A stretch of 64,000 nucleotides of DNA, from the NCBI RefSeq assembly GCF_900176305.1, contig NZ_FWXH01000014.1, positions 1 through 64,000 on the forward strand, written 5' to 3'. Numbering within the stretch: position 1 is the first letter of the stretch; each line of letters begins with the position of its first letter. This document shows positions 8,573 through 17,248 of the stretch, one piece after another. The notes below the pieces were generated by a model that was given only the letters and a program-made list of their open reading frames with translations, had not been told where the DNA came from and did no database searches. Origin of the DNA: Clostridium acidisoli DSM 12555. Lineage in GTDB: Bacteria; Bacillota; Clostridia; Clostridiales; Clostridiaceae. The position numbers were made by a program, and so were the translations under genes.

Positions 8573-10699
8573 ATGCTGAATAAACGTTGTTCAAAGTTAT
8601 TATATGAGATTATGAACGTTGAAGGATATATGAATATTTCACAATTATCAAGGGAATTTGGGGTAAGTAATAGAACCATTAGGTATGATCTTGATAAGGT
8701 AGATGATTTTTTAAAAAGTAGCAATTTGCCACAATTAATCAGGAAACCAAATGAAGGTATAAATTATAAGTGTGATTCAGTAGAGAAAGGTAAGGTTCTA
8801 GATTTACTTGGTGAAATCGATTTAGATCAATATATATTATCTCAGGATGAAAGAATTACAATAATTCTTTCTGAATTATTGGAAACTAGAGAGTATATAA
8901 CAATGGAGAAGTTATCAGAAATCTTACTTGTTAGTAGAAGTACAATTATAAAGGATATGGATAAGGTAAGGGAATGGCTTTTAAGCAGAGATTTAGAACT
9001 TGAATCATGTAAACGACATGGTGTAAAAATTATTGGGGAGGAAAGGCATTTAAGAAAAGCAGCATTAGAGTTACTTACAAGTAATGTGGATGTATACAAG
9101 GCACTTAATCTAATTAAATATCCGAAAGTTTCAAAATCAGAATTTGGTTTAGATAAGTACAAAAAAGAATTTTTTAAAGACATTGATATTCCTTATATAG
9201 AAAATTGCTTGCATATTGCAGAAAAACAATTAGAAACAAAGTTTACAGATGAGGCATATTCAGGATTAGTTATACACATAGCTATTGCAATAAAAAGGAT
9301 AAGAGAAGAAAAAGATATTGTAATGGAAGAAGATGAACTTAAAGCTCTTGAAATTACAAAAGAATTTGTAGTTGCATCAAGTATTGCAAAAATACTAGAA
9401 AATAGATTCAAGGTTATTATACCAATTGATGAAATTGGTTATATGACAATTCATTTATTAGGAAGTAATGTTGCTACATCAAAAAATAACGATGCAGATT
9501 GGGGAGCAATTGAATTTATAACTGACAATCTAATTAATAGAGTTGGTTCAAGCCTTAATATTGATTTACTTGGAGATAAACAGCTTTTTGATGGGCTTTT
9601 GCAACACATAAGGCCTACAATATATAGATTAAAACATGACCTTACATTAAAAAATCCACTGTTAAAAGAAATAAAAAAATCTTATGAAAAAGTATTTTAC
9701 GCTATAAAACAGTGCGCTAATGGAATAGAAGAGTATGCTGGGAATAAATTAAGTGAAGAAGAGATAGGATATTTAACTTTACATTTTGGAGCAGCAATTG
9801 AAAGAAGTAAAGAAAGTGACAAACCAATTGTAAACGTTGTTATAGTCTGTGCAACAGGAATAGGAACAGCAAAGCTTGTATCATCAAGGATACAGTCGCT
9901 TTTCAATATAAATATAATAAATACAGCATCTTATTATAATTTAGATGAGGTACTTAATAATAAAGAAGTAGATTTAATAATAACCACAGTACCAATTAAA
10001 TCGGATACAAATAATATTCCATGTATCGAAGTAAATCCATTTTTAACAGAGAAAAACATAAATGATATAAGCAAGGTTTTAAGACAATACAATAATGGAC
10101 ATATAAATAAGCATAAAGTTTCGCTAGATAAGGTAATGGATATAATAAATGAAAATTGTACCATTTTAAATAGTAAAAAATTAGCAGAAGATTTAGCTAT
10201 GTATCTTTCAATAGCTAATGACTTTAAGAGAGGGGTGTTTGAACCAATGTTAGATGAGGTATTAACAAATGATTTTATAAAATTAAATGTAGAGGCAGAA
10301 AACTGGGAGCAAGCAGTAAGAGCTGGAGGAGAAATTTTAAAAAACAATGATGTAATAGAAGAAAAATATATAGAAAATATGATTAATAGTGTTAAGACAT
10401 TGGGACCATATATAGTAATTGCTCCTGGAATTGCAATGCCACATGCAAGACCAGATGAAAGTGTTAAAAAAATAGGGATGAGTTTAATAACCTTAAATAA
10501 GCCAATCAACTTTGGCAATAAGGATAATGATCCAGTCAGAATGGTAGTATGCTTATGTGCAGTAGATCATTCAAGCCATTTAAAAGCGTTATCTGAATTA
10601 GTTACATTTTTAGGGGATAAAGAGTTTATAAGCACTGCTCTAAATTCAAATAATGCTAGTGATATAACAAATTATATTAAAAATAAAGGAGAGATGTAA
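8573..10699 (+). CDS. PRD-containing PTS regulator with EIIB-like and EIIA domains
   Basis: A 708-residue transcriptional activator of the BglG/MtlR/LicR class. Domains in order: an HTH_11 helix-turn-helix (about 8-60), a second Mga-type HTH (about 85-140), two PRDs (about 180-400), a GatB-like EIIB domain with VCATGIGTAKLV (Cys426) and a C-terminal type-2 EIIA domain with GIAMPHARPD (His624). In this family, phosphorylation of PRD, Cys and His residues by PTS proteins sets activity. It sits 1 base upstream of an EIIB gene and heads the operon. No separate EIIA gene exists here, so its own EIIA domain may serve the transporter. The ribosome-binding site is weak. Confidence 0.88.
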   Translation: MLNKRCSKLLYEIMNVEGYMNISQLSREFGVSNRTIRYDLDKVDDFLKSSNLPQLIRKPNEGINYKCDSVEKGKVLDLLGEIDLDQYILSQDERITIILSELLETREYITMEKLSEILLVSRSTIIKDMDKVREWLLSRDLELESCKRHGVKIIGEERHLRKAALELLTSNVDVYKALNLIKYPKVSKSEFGLDKYKKEFFKDIDIPYIENCLHIAEKQLETKFTDEAYSGLVIHIAIAIKRIREEKDIVMEEDELKALEITKEFVVASSIAKILENRFKVIIPIDEIGYMTIHLLGSNVATSKNNDADWGAIEFITDNLINRVGSSLNIDLLGDKQLFDGLLQHIRPTIYRLKHDLTLKNPLLKEIKKSYEKVFYAIKQCANGIEEYAGNKLSEEEIGYLTLHFGAAIERSKESDKPIVNVVIVCATGIGTAKLVSSRIQSLFNINIINTASYYNLDEVLNNKEVDLIITTVPIKSDTNNIPCIEVNPFLTEKNINDISKVLRQYNNGHINKHKVSLDKVMDIINENCTILNSKKLAEDLAMYLSIANDFKRGVFEPMLDEVLTNDFIKLNVEAENWEQAVRAGGEILKNNDVIEEKYIENMINSVKTLGPYIVIAPGIAMPHARPDESVKKIGMSLITLNKPINFGNKDNDPVRMVVCLCAVDHSSHLKALSELVTFLGDKEFISTALNSNNASDITNYIKNKGEM

Positions 10700-10700
10700 A

Positions 10701-10979
10701 ATGAATATTATGACTGTATGTGGAATGGGAATGGGATCAAGTTTAATTCTTAAAATGAATGTTGATGACATATTAAAGAAAAATGGAATGGAAGCTGATG
10801 TTGAAGCTTGTGATTTAGGATCTGTAAGTGGCAAACAGGCTGATTTAGTTATAACAACTTATGAATTAAAGTCTCAAATTGAAGATAAAGGATTTAACAC
10901 TGTTTATATTCATAACGTTATTGATAAAAAGGCTATAGAAGAAATTGTTTTAGAAGCAATTAAAAATTTAAAAAAATAA
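10701..10979 (+). CDS. PTS EIIB component, ascorbate (UlaB/SgaB) type
   Basis: A 92-residue cytosolic phosphocarrier. The N-terminal P-loop VCGMGMGSS carries the phosphorylated cysteine (Cys7), and the rest has the alternating beta/alpha pattern of UlaB proteins. It passes phosphate from an EIIA to the sugar bound by the EIIC encoded next. The start is one base after the regulator stop, and GGAGAG lies within the regulator's last codons, so translation is coupled. The family name refers to L-ascorbate; the true substrate of this operon may differ. Confidence 0.88.
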   Translation: MNIMTVCGMGMGSSLILKMNVDDILKKNGMEADVEACDLGSVSGKQADLVITTYELKSQIEDKGFNTVYIHNVIDKKAIEEIVLEAIKNLKK

Positions 10980-11037
10980 TAAAAATTTAAAGCGAATGTA
11001 AAGTATTACATTAATAAAAAACGAGGGGGAAAGAAAA

Positions 11038-12390
11038 ATGATGAACTTCTTTTTAAGTTTCATTGATCAACCTGCAATTGTTGTAGGAATTATGGCATTG
11101 ATAGGTTTAATTGCATTAAAGAAACCACTATCTAAGATTGTTACTGGAACATTTAAAACTATTATTGGTTTTGTAATATTTCAACTAGCATCAGGTGCAA
11201 TTTCTGATAGTCTTAATGTGTTGGGACCTGCATTTGAAAGTGCATTTCACCTACAAGGGGTTGTACCAACTAATGAAGCAGTCATAGCATTAGTTCAGAA
11301 AAATTTTGGTACGCAAATGGCTTTAATCATGGCACTAGGATTTATTGTAAATATTTTAATTGCTAGATTTACGTCATTAAAGTATGTATTTTTGACAGGG
11401 CATCATATGTTATTTATGGCAGGTTTACTTGCGGCAATATTATCTGTTTTAGGGTTTAATGGAACTGAACTTATAGTTGTAGGATCATTACTTTTAGGAG
11501 CCACAATGGTTATAACTCCAGCTGTTGTTCAGCCATTCTATAGGAAGGTAACAGGTAGCGATACTGTTGCAATGGGTCATTTTAATGGGTTAACTTATGT
11601 TATTGCAGCTTCAGTTTCAAAGTTAGTAGGCAATAAAGAACATTCTACAGAAGATATAAATGTTCCAGAAGGCTTAAGTTTCTTTAAGGACAATGTAATA
11701 TCTACAGCTGTTGTCATGATCTTAATATTTGTTATTACATTACATTTAGCTAGTTCTGCCGTTGCATTAAAACTTTCAGGTGGAACAGATGTTACTGTAT
11801 TCGCTATTATGTCAGCATTTAGATTTACAGCAGGATTTGTAATGGTTCTTCAAGGTGTTAGAATGATGCTTGCTGAAATAGTTCCAGCATTCAAAGGTAT
11901 TTCAGAAAAGATAGTGCCAAATGCAGTACCAGCACTAGATTGCCCTGTAATATTCCCATTCGCACCAAATGCTGTAATCATAGGTTTCTTAGCATCTTTA
12001 GTAGGCGCTGTGGTATCTTTCATAATACTACCATTTGTTGGACTACCAGTATTAATTCCAGGACTAATCCCAGCTTTCTTTGTTGGAGCAGCAGCAGGTG
12101 TTCTTGCTAATGCCCAAGGAGGATTAAGAGGAACAATAATAGGATGTTTTGTAAATGGATTAATTTTAAACACAATACCAGCATTTTTGCTCCCATTACT
12201 TGCAAGTTTAGGATATGCAAACTCAACCTTTGGTGATGCAGACTTTGCATTTACTGGTATAGTAGTTGGAAATATAGGAAAAGCATTTTCTAAGGGTGGT
12301 ATTTATGCATTAATAGTAATAATTGCAATAGTATTTGCCGCACTTACTATAAAATCAAAATCAAAAAATTCAAAACAAGTTAGCGAATAG
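11038..12390 (+). CDS. PTS EIIC component, ascorbate (UlaA/SgaT) family
   Basis: A 450-residue integral membrane permease with about 11 transmembrane segments, the usual length for UlaA. It begins MMNFFLSFIDQPAIVVGIMALIGLIALKKP, typical of this family, and contains the conserved GHHMLFMAG and DCPVIFPFAPNAV segments. It translocates and phosphorylates a sugar together with the preceding EIIB. UlaA relatives carry substrates other than ascorbate. The downstream transaldolase, SIS isomerase and transketolase argue for a substrate that enters the pentose phosphate pathway. Confidence 0.88.
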   Translation: MMNFFLSFIDQPAIVVGIMALIGLIALKKPLSKIVTGTFKTIIGFVIFQLASGAISDSLNVLGPAFESAFHLQGVVPTNEAVIALVQKNFGTQMALIMALGFIVNILIARFTSLKYVFLTGHHMLFMAGLLAAILSVLGFNGTELIVVGSLLLGATMVITPAVVQPFYRKVTGSDTVAMGHFNGLTYVIAASVSKLVGNKEHSTEDINVPEGLSFFKDNVISTAVVMILIFVITLHLASSAVALKLSGGTDVTVFAIMSAFRFTAGFVMVLQGVRMMLAEIVPAFKGISEKIVPNAVPALDCPVIFPFAPNAVIIGFLASLVGAVVSFIILPFVGLPVLIPGLIPAFFVGAAAGVLANAQGGLRGTIIGCFVNGLILNTIPAFLLPLLASLGYANSTFGDADFAFTGIVVGNIGKAFSKGGIYALIVIIAIVFAALTIKSKSKNSKQVSE

Positions 12391-12399
12391 ATTAAATTA

Positions 12400-12433
12400 A
12401 TATAAATGGCCAAGCTATCTTGGTCATTTATAT
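12400..12433 (+). terminator. Hairpin between EIIC and transaldolase genes
   Basis: A 15-bp stem with CTAT loop (CCAAG-CTAT-CTTGG core, extended by A/T pairs) begins 9 bases after the EIIC stop. Only a weak T stretch follows, so it may reduce rather than abolish read-through into the sugar-phosphate genes. Confidence 0.55.
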
Positions 12434-12466
12434 TTACAAAAAAATTATTAAAAAGGAGAAATTTAT

Positions 12467-13111
12467 ATGAAAATATTTATTGATACAGCAAATGTAGAAG
12501 AAATTAGAAAGGCTGCAGAACTAGGAGTTATTGATGGCGTTACTACAAATCCATCACTTATAGCTAAAGAAGGAAGAGATGTCAAAGAAGTAATTAATGA
12601 AATATGTAAAATAGTAGATGGACCTATAAGTGGAGAAGTTATAAGCACAAATTCAGAAGATATGATTAAAGAAGGAAAAGAACTTTCAAAAATAAATAAA
12701 AATATAGTAGTTAAGATACCAATGTGCTTAGAAGGGTTAAAAGCAGTATCAGAACTTAATAAAAATGGAATAAAAACAAATGTAACTTTAATTTTTTCAG
12801 CGCAACAGGCACTGCTTGCAGCTAAAGCAGGAGCAAGCTATGTAAGTCCTTTTGTAGGAAGATTAGATGACATAGGTAATGGTGGAATTGAAATTGTAGC
12901 TGATATTGCTGAAATATTTAAAATATATGATATTAAAACAGAAATTATTGCAGCAAGTATAAGAAACCCTATGCAAGTATTACAAGTAGCAAAACTTGGG
13001 TCAAACATAGCAACAATACCATATAAGTTAATAATACAAATGACTAAGCATCCATTAACAGATAGTGGAATGGAAAAGTTTATGGAGGATTATAATAAAT
13101 CTATAAAATAA
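12467..13111 (+). CDS. tal: Transaldolase (TalC/MipB subfamily)
   Basis: A 214-residue class I aldolase-fold enzyme of the short transaldolase family. The Schiff-base lysine is in VVKIP (Lys83). The two positions that separate transaldolase from fructose-6-phosphate aldolase both read as transaldolase: Glu57 in SGEVIS (Gln in E. coli FSA) and Phe129 in SPFVGR (Tyr in FSA). It would transfer dihydroxyacetone between sedoheptulose-7-P and glyceraldehyde-3-P in the non-oxidative pentose phosphate pathway. It sits with an isomerase and transketolase downstream of the PTS genes. An AAAAGGAG ribosome-binding site precedes the ATG. Confidence 0.9.
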   Translation: MKIFIDTANVEEIRKAAELGVIDGVTTNPSLIAKEGRDVKEVINEICKIVDGPISGEVISTNSEDMIKEGKELSKINKNIVVKIPMCLEGLKAVSELNKNGIKTNVTLIFSAQQALLAAKAGASYVSPFVGRLDDIGNGGIEIVADIAEIFKIYDIKTEIIAASIRNPMQVLQVAKLGSNIATIPYKLIIQMTKHPLTDSGMEKFMEDYNKSIK

Positions 13112-13167
13112 GGAAGTTTGAGCGCATATTAAGTGGTGAATTCTATCTTAAAGGAGTGAAAATAATT

Positions 13168-13752
13168 ATGAAGGAGATTATAAATAATTATTTTGACCAT
13201 ATAGGAAGACTTATTAATAATTTTAACTACAAAAAAATTGAAGACATGATAAATATACTTGAAAAGGCAAGAATTGAAGGGAAAAATATTTTTATTTTAG
13301 GTAATGGTGGAAGTGCAACTACCGCAAACCACTTTGTTTGTGACTTTGGAAAAAATGCCATACATGGTAATGAAAAAAGATTTAAAATAATTTCACTATG
13401 TGACAATCTGGCAACTATAACTGCATATGGAAATGATTTAGGATATGAGACAATTTTTGAAGAAAGGCTTAAGAATCTCATGGAAGATAATGATGTTGTA
13501 ATAGCATTATCTGCAAGTGGAAATTCTAAAAATGTACTTCATGCAGCTGACTATGTGAAAGCTAGAAATGGTATTTTAATAAGCATGACTGGCAATGATG
13601 GAGGAAAACTTAAGAAAATTTCTGATTTTAATATAAATATAGAAAGTAATACAATAGAGCAAATTGAAGACATACACTTAATGATTGAACACATAATAGT
13701 CTATGTCTATGAGCATAAAGATGATGTAAAAAATGAATTGGTTAGGATGTGA
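13168..13752 (+). CDS. SIS-domain sugar isomerase, phosphoheptose isomerase-like
   Basis: A 194-residue single SIS-domain protein related to GmhA (sedoheptulose-7-phosphate isomerase) and DiaA. Family features visible are FILGNGGSATTANHFVCDF, the phosphosugar-binding SASGNSKNVLHAADY and the terminal EDIHLMIEHIIVYV. I chose the ATG at 13168, 11 bases after AAAGGAG; the longer frame starts at a GTG inside that site. No LPS or heptose-activation genes are nearby. The flanking transaldolase and transketolase suggest a catabolic aldose/ketose phosphate isomerase. A 6-phospho-3-hexuloisomerase role is less likely from the motif pattern. Confidence 0.75.
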   Translation: MKEIINNYFDHIGRLINNFNYKKIEDMINILEKARIEGKNIFILGNGGSATTANHFVCDFGKNAIHGNEKRFKIISLCDNLATITAYGNDLGYETIFEERLKNLMEDNDVVIALSASGNSKNVLHAADYVKARNGILISMTGNDGGKLKKISDFNINIESNTIEQIEDIHLMIEHIIVYVYEHKDDVKNELVRM

Positions 13753-13760
13753 AGAAGAAA

Positions 13761-15740
13761 ATGAATATAGATGAATTATCAATAAACACCATTAGAATAT
13801 TATCCATAGAAGGTGTAGAAATAGCTAACTCTGGACACCCCGGCACTCCAATGGGGGCAGCACCAACTGCATATACATTGTGGGCAAAGAATTTAAAACA
13901 TAACCCTAATAATCCGAATTGGATAGATAGAGACAGATTCATTTTATCTTCGGGTCATGCTTCAATGCTTTTATATTCAATGTTAAATGTTTTTGGATAT
14001 AATTTGTCTATAGAGGATATAAAAAATTATAGACAGTGGAAAAGTAAAACACCAGGACATCCTGAGTATGGAGTTACTGAAGGAGTTGAAGTAAGCACAG
14101 GACCTCTTGGACAAGGTATTGCAAATGGAGTTGGAATGGCAATTTCAGAAGCTTATCTCTCAGAAAAATTTAATAGACCAAAGTATGATATTGTAAACCA
14201 TTATACCTATGTTTTAGCAGGAGATGGATGTATGATGGAGGGAATTTCAAGTGAAGCTGCCTCTCTTGCAGGAACTCTTGGACTTGGGAAATTAATTGTA
14301 CTCTACGACTCAAATAATATATCAATAGAAGGAAGTACAGATATAGCATTTAGAGAAAATGTTACAGAGAGATTTAAAGCTTATGGCTGGCAGACCATTG
14401 AAGTTGAAGATGGAAATGATGTTGAACAAATCAACAAGGCTATAATAAAGGCAAAATTAGAGAAGGATAAACCAAGTCTTATAAAAATTAAAACAATTAT
14501 AGGATATGGAGCTTCAAATGCAGGAACCTCAGAGGTGCATGGAGCACCACTTGGAAAAGAAGGAATAAAAAATGCTAAGAAAAATCTCCATTGGGATTAT
14601 GAAGAAACGTTTTATGTTCCTAATGAAGTAACTGAACACATAAAAAAAATTCAAAGTAGCTTACAAGAAGAAGAAAACCATTGGAATGCACTGAAAAGTG
14701 GTTATGATAGAGATTATCCTGAGCTTTCAGAGGAATTTGATACGTGGATGAATAATAAAATTTCAAAGCAGTTAATAGATGAGGACAAACTAAAAGAATT
14801 TGAAAAATCAATGGCAACAAGACAAGCCTCCTACATTGCAATTAATAAATTCGCAAAGCTTATACCTAACATGATAGGTGGCTCTGCCGATTTATCACCT
14901 TCAAACAAAACATATATGGAAGGCGAAGGTGATTTTTCCAAAGAGGAGTACAGTGGTAGGAATCTCCACTTTGGCGTAAGAGAGCATGCTATGGCTGCTA
15001 TTGCAAATGGAATTAGTGTTCATGGTGGGCTTAAAATATTTGTATCTACATTCTTTGTTTTTAGTGATTATATGAAGGGTGCTATGAGAATGTCGGCACT
15101 TATGGGTCTACCTGTGATTTATGTTTTAACACATGACAGTATAGGTGTTGGCGAAGATGGACCAACTCATGAACCTGTTGAGCAGCTAGCTTCACTTAGG
15201 AGTATTCCAAACCTAACAGTTATAAGACCTGTTGATGCAAAAGAAACGGAGGAGGCCTGGAATTATGCACTTAGTAGAATAGATGGACCAACAGCATTGA
15301 TTCTTACAAGACAAACTGTACCTTTGTACAAAGGCACAGGCACGCAGTTAAATAAAGGAGCATATATATTAAAAGATTGTGATAAAAGTGAACCTGATTT
15401 GCTGTTAATGGCATCAGGCTCTGAAGTAGAACTTGTATATAAAGCAGCGGATGAACTAAAAAACTTTGGAATTAGTGCAAGGGTTATTAATATTCCGTCC
15501 TTTGAAATATTTGATAAACAAGAAGATGAATATAAAGAAAAAGTAATGCCGAATTCGGTGAGGAAAAGAATTGCCGTAGAAGCGGGAGCATCCTTTGGAT
15601 GGCATAAATATGTTGGACTAGATGGCAAAGTAATAAGTATAGATCATTTTGGAGCGTCTGCACCAGCCAATATTTTGTTTAAAAAGTTTGGATTTACAGT
15701 GGACAATATAGTGAATGCCGCAAAAAAAATGTGCAAATAA
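13761..15740 (+). CDS. tkt: Transketolase
   Basis: A 659-residue thiamine-diphosphate enzyme that moves two-carbon units in the pentose phosphate pathway. The N-terminal motif SGHPGTPMGAAP, the TPP-binding GDGCMMEGISSEAASLAG and the pyrimidine-domain HFGVREHAMAAIANG with its catalytic Glu are all present, and the length is normal. The ATG at 13761 gives the family's usual MNIDELSINTIR start; a GTG at 13749 overlapping the SIS stop codon is possible. It is the last gene of the operon and is followed by a good terminator. As part of a PTS operon it is probably an inducible copy. Confidence 0.95.
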   Translation: MNIDELSINTIRILSIEGVEIANSGHPGTPMGAAPTAYTLWAKNLKHNPNNPNWIDRDRFILSSGHASMLLYSMLNVFGYNLSIEDIKNYRQWKSKTPGHPEYGVTEGVEVSTGPLGQGIANGVGMAISEAYLSEKFNRPKYDIVNHYTYVLAGDGCMMEGISSEAASLAGTLGLGKLIVLYDSNNISIEGSTDIAFRENVTERFKAYGWQTIEVEDGNDVEQINKAIIKAKLEKDKPSLIKIKTIIGYGASNAGTSEVHGAPLGKEGIKNAKKNLHWDYEETFYVPNEVTEHIKKIQSSLQEEENHWNALKSGYDRDYPELSEEFDTWMNNKISKQLIDEDKLKEFEKSMATRQASYIAINKFAKLIPNMIGGSADLSPSNKTYMEGEGDFSKEEYSGRNLHFGVREHAMAAIANGISVHGGLKIFVSTFFVFSDYMKGAMRMSALMGLPVIYVLTHDSIGVGEDGPTHEPVEQLASLRSIPNLTVIRPVDAKETEEAWNYALSRIDGPTALILTRQTVPLYKGTGTQLNKGAYILKDCDKSEPDLLLMASGSEVELVYKAADELKNFGISARVINIPSFEIFDKQEDEYKEKVMPNSVRKRIAVEAGASFGWHKYVGLDGKVISIDHFGASAPANILFKKFGFTVDNIVNAAKKMCK

Positions 15741-15744
15741 AAGT

Positions 15745-15787
15745 TGGAGACTTAAAGCTTTATGGAGTTTTAAGTCTCCATTATTTT
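15745..15787 (+). terminator. Terminator after tkt
   Basis: A 12-bp stem (15745-15756 with 15769-15780, GGAGACTTAAA arm) followed by TTATTTTA ends the PTS-transketolase operon. Confidence 0.85.
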
Positions 15788-15825
15788 AGAAAATATAAAT
15801 TAAGAAGCGGCAAAAAAGTGAAAGG

Positions 15826-15854
15826 TTCACTTAAAAGTGAATTTGTAGTATAAT
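15826..15854 (+). promoter_or_regulatory. tRNA promoter
   Basis: TTCACT (15826-15831), a 17-bp spacer and TATAAT (15849-15854) lie 25 bases upstream of the tRNA 5' end. Confidence 0.75.
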
Positions 15855-15879
15855 GTATTAGTAAATTAAATATGTCTAT

Positions 15880-15955
15880 GCTTCCGTAGCACAGCTGGTA
15901 GTGCAACTGATTCGTAATCAGTAGGTCGAGTGTTCAAATCACTTCGGGAGCACCA
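15880..15955 (+). tRNA. tRNA-Thr (anticodon CGT)
   Basis: A full cloverleaf can be folded. The acceptor GCTTCCG pairs with CGGGAGC (one T-G pair). The anticodon stem ACTGA/TCAGT holds the loop TTCGTAA with anticodon CGT, reading ACG. The T loop is TTCAAAT, and CCA is encoded at 15953-15955. It is a single gene with its own promoter and terminator, not part of a cluster. Confidence 0.95.
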
Positions 15956-15983
15956 AAACATATACAAATGGCGCATTACAAAA

Positions 15984-16010
15984 GGTTGATGATTTTCATC
16001 AGCTTTTTTA
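15984..16010 (+). terminator. Terminator after tRNA-Thr
   Basis: The stem GGTTGATGA-TTT-TCATCAGC is followed directly by a run of seven T, 29 bases after the tRNA 3' end. Confidence 0.85.
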
Positions 16011-16077
16011 TTTTGCTTAATTATAATATAAATTTCTTTTATATTAAGTTTCTATTGTGCTTATTAAAGAAAAATTG

Positions 16078-16128
16078 TTGACGTGTGCATGTAATAAGTG
16101 GTAATATACTAATATATTAGTATATTAC
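16078..16128 (+). promoter_or_regulatory. uxu operon promoter and 28-bp palindromic operator
   Basis: TTGACG (16078-16083), an 18-bp spacer and TAATAT (16102-16107) form a promoter. A perfect 28-bp palindrome (16101-16128, half-site GTAATATACTAATA) covers the -10 and the likely start site. The GntR/FCD regulator encoded two genes on is the obvious ligand-responsive repressor; a binder bound here would block transcription. Confidence 0.8.
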
Positions 16129-16144
16129 GAGAGGATGATAAACG

Positions 16145-17215
16145 ATGAATATGACAATGAGATGGTTTGGAACAGGGTATGATTCTGTTACATTAAAACA
16201 AATTCGTCAGGTGCCAGGTGTAAAAGGTGTTATAACAACACTGTATAATAAGCAGCCAGGGGAAGCTTGGTCTAGAGAAGAAATTCATAAGTTAAAGAAC
16301 GAAGTAGAAGATTCAGGGCTTACTATTGAAGGAATTGAAAGCGTTAACATACATGATTCTATAAAGATAGGATCTTCGGATCGTGATAAGTATATCAAAA
16401 ACTATAATGAAACCCTTGAACATTTAGGACAGGAAGATATACATTTAGTATGCTATAATTTTATGCCTATATTTGACTGGACACGTTCAGATTTAGCTAA
16501 GGTAAGGCCAGATGGTTCTACTGTTCTTGCATATGACGATAAGGTAATTTCAAAGATAAAACCTAATGAAATATTTGCTACTATTGATAAAAAATCTAAT
16601 GGATTTATATTGCCAGGTTGGGAACCTGAACGTATGAGTCACATTAAAGAATTATTCAGTCTTTATAAAAATGTTGATGAGAAAAAGCTTTTTGCCAACC
16701 TTAAATATTTTCTTGAAGCTATTATGCCTACATGTGAAAAATATAATATTAAAATGGCAATTCACCCTGATGATCCTGCATGGCCAGTTTTTGGACTTCC
16801 ACGTATTGTAACAGGAAAAGAAAATATATTGAAAATTTTTAAGCTTGTTGATAGCCCATTAAATGGATTAACATTCTGTTCTGGATCACTTGGTTCAAAT
16901 CCTGAAAATGATCTTCCAGATATTATTCGTTCAAGTAAAGGTAGAATACACTTTGCTCATGTACGTAATCTAAAATATAATGGAGCTGGTGATTTTCAGG
17001 AAGCAGCACATCTTTCAAGCGATGGATCACTAGATATGTTTGCAATTTTAAAAGCACTTTATGATATTGGATTTGATGGACCAATGAGGCCAGATCATGG
17101 ACGTGCAATTTGGGGTGAAAAGTCTATGCCTGGTTATGGATTATATGACCGTGCTCTTGGAGCTACTTATTTAAATGGTTTATGGGAAAGTATAGAGAAA
17201 ATGTCTACTAAATAA
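16145..17215 (+). CDS. uxuA: Mannonate dehydratase
   Basis: A 356-residue TIM-barrel enzyme that converts D-mannonate to 2-keto-3-deoxygluconate. It has the family start MTMRWFGTGYDSVTLKQIRQVPGVKGV and the conserved HPDDPAWPVFGLPRIV, GLTFCSGSLG and IHFAHVRN segments, whose His and Cys residues bind the catalytic metal. The length is normal. The ATG follows GAGAGGATG. It is the first gene of an operon with gntR, uxuB and a sugar porter. No uronate isomerase (uxaC) is in the window, so that step must be encoded elsewhere. Confidence 0.95.
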   Translation: MNMTMRWFGTGYDSVTLKQIRQVPGVKGVITTLYNKQPGEAWSREEIHKLKNEVEDSGLTIEGIESVNIHDSIKIGSSDRDKYIKNYNETLEHLGQEDIHLVCYNFMPIFDWTRSDLAKVRPDGSTVLAYDDKVISKIKPNEIFATIDKKSNGFILPGWEPERMSHIKELFSLYKNVDEKKLFANLKYFLEAIMPTCEKYNIKMAIHPDDPAWPVFGLPRIVTGKENILKIFKLVDSPLNGLTFCSGSLGSNPENDLPDIIRSSKGRIHFAHVRNLKYNGAGDFQEAAHLSSDGSLDMFAILKALYDIGFDGPMRPDHGRAIWGEKSMPGYGLYDRALGATYLNGLWESIEKMSTK

Positions 17216-17248
17216 ATATTATATTTAAAGGGAGAAAACAAATAAACT

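Noticed and set aside
9934-10518. 194-codon open frame on the minus strand
   Set aside because: It lies wholly inside the PRD regulator gene on the other strand, has no ribosome-binding site and looks like codon-bias shadow.
12467-13111. Fructose-6-phosphate aldolase
   Set aside because: Both diagnostic residues (Glu57, Phe129) are of the transaldolase type.
13156-13167. GTG start for the SIS protein
   Set aside because: The GTG overlaps the AAAGGAG ribosome-binding site itself; ATG 13168 is better placed.
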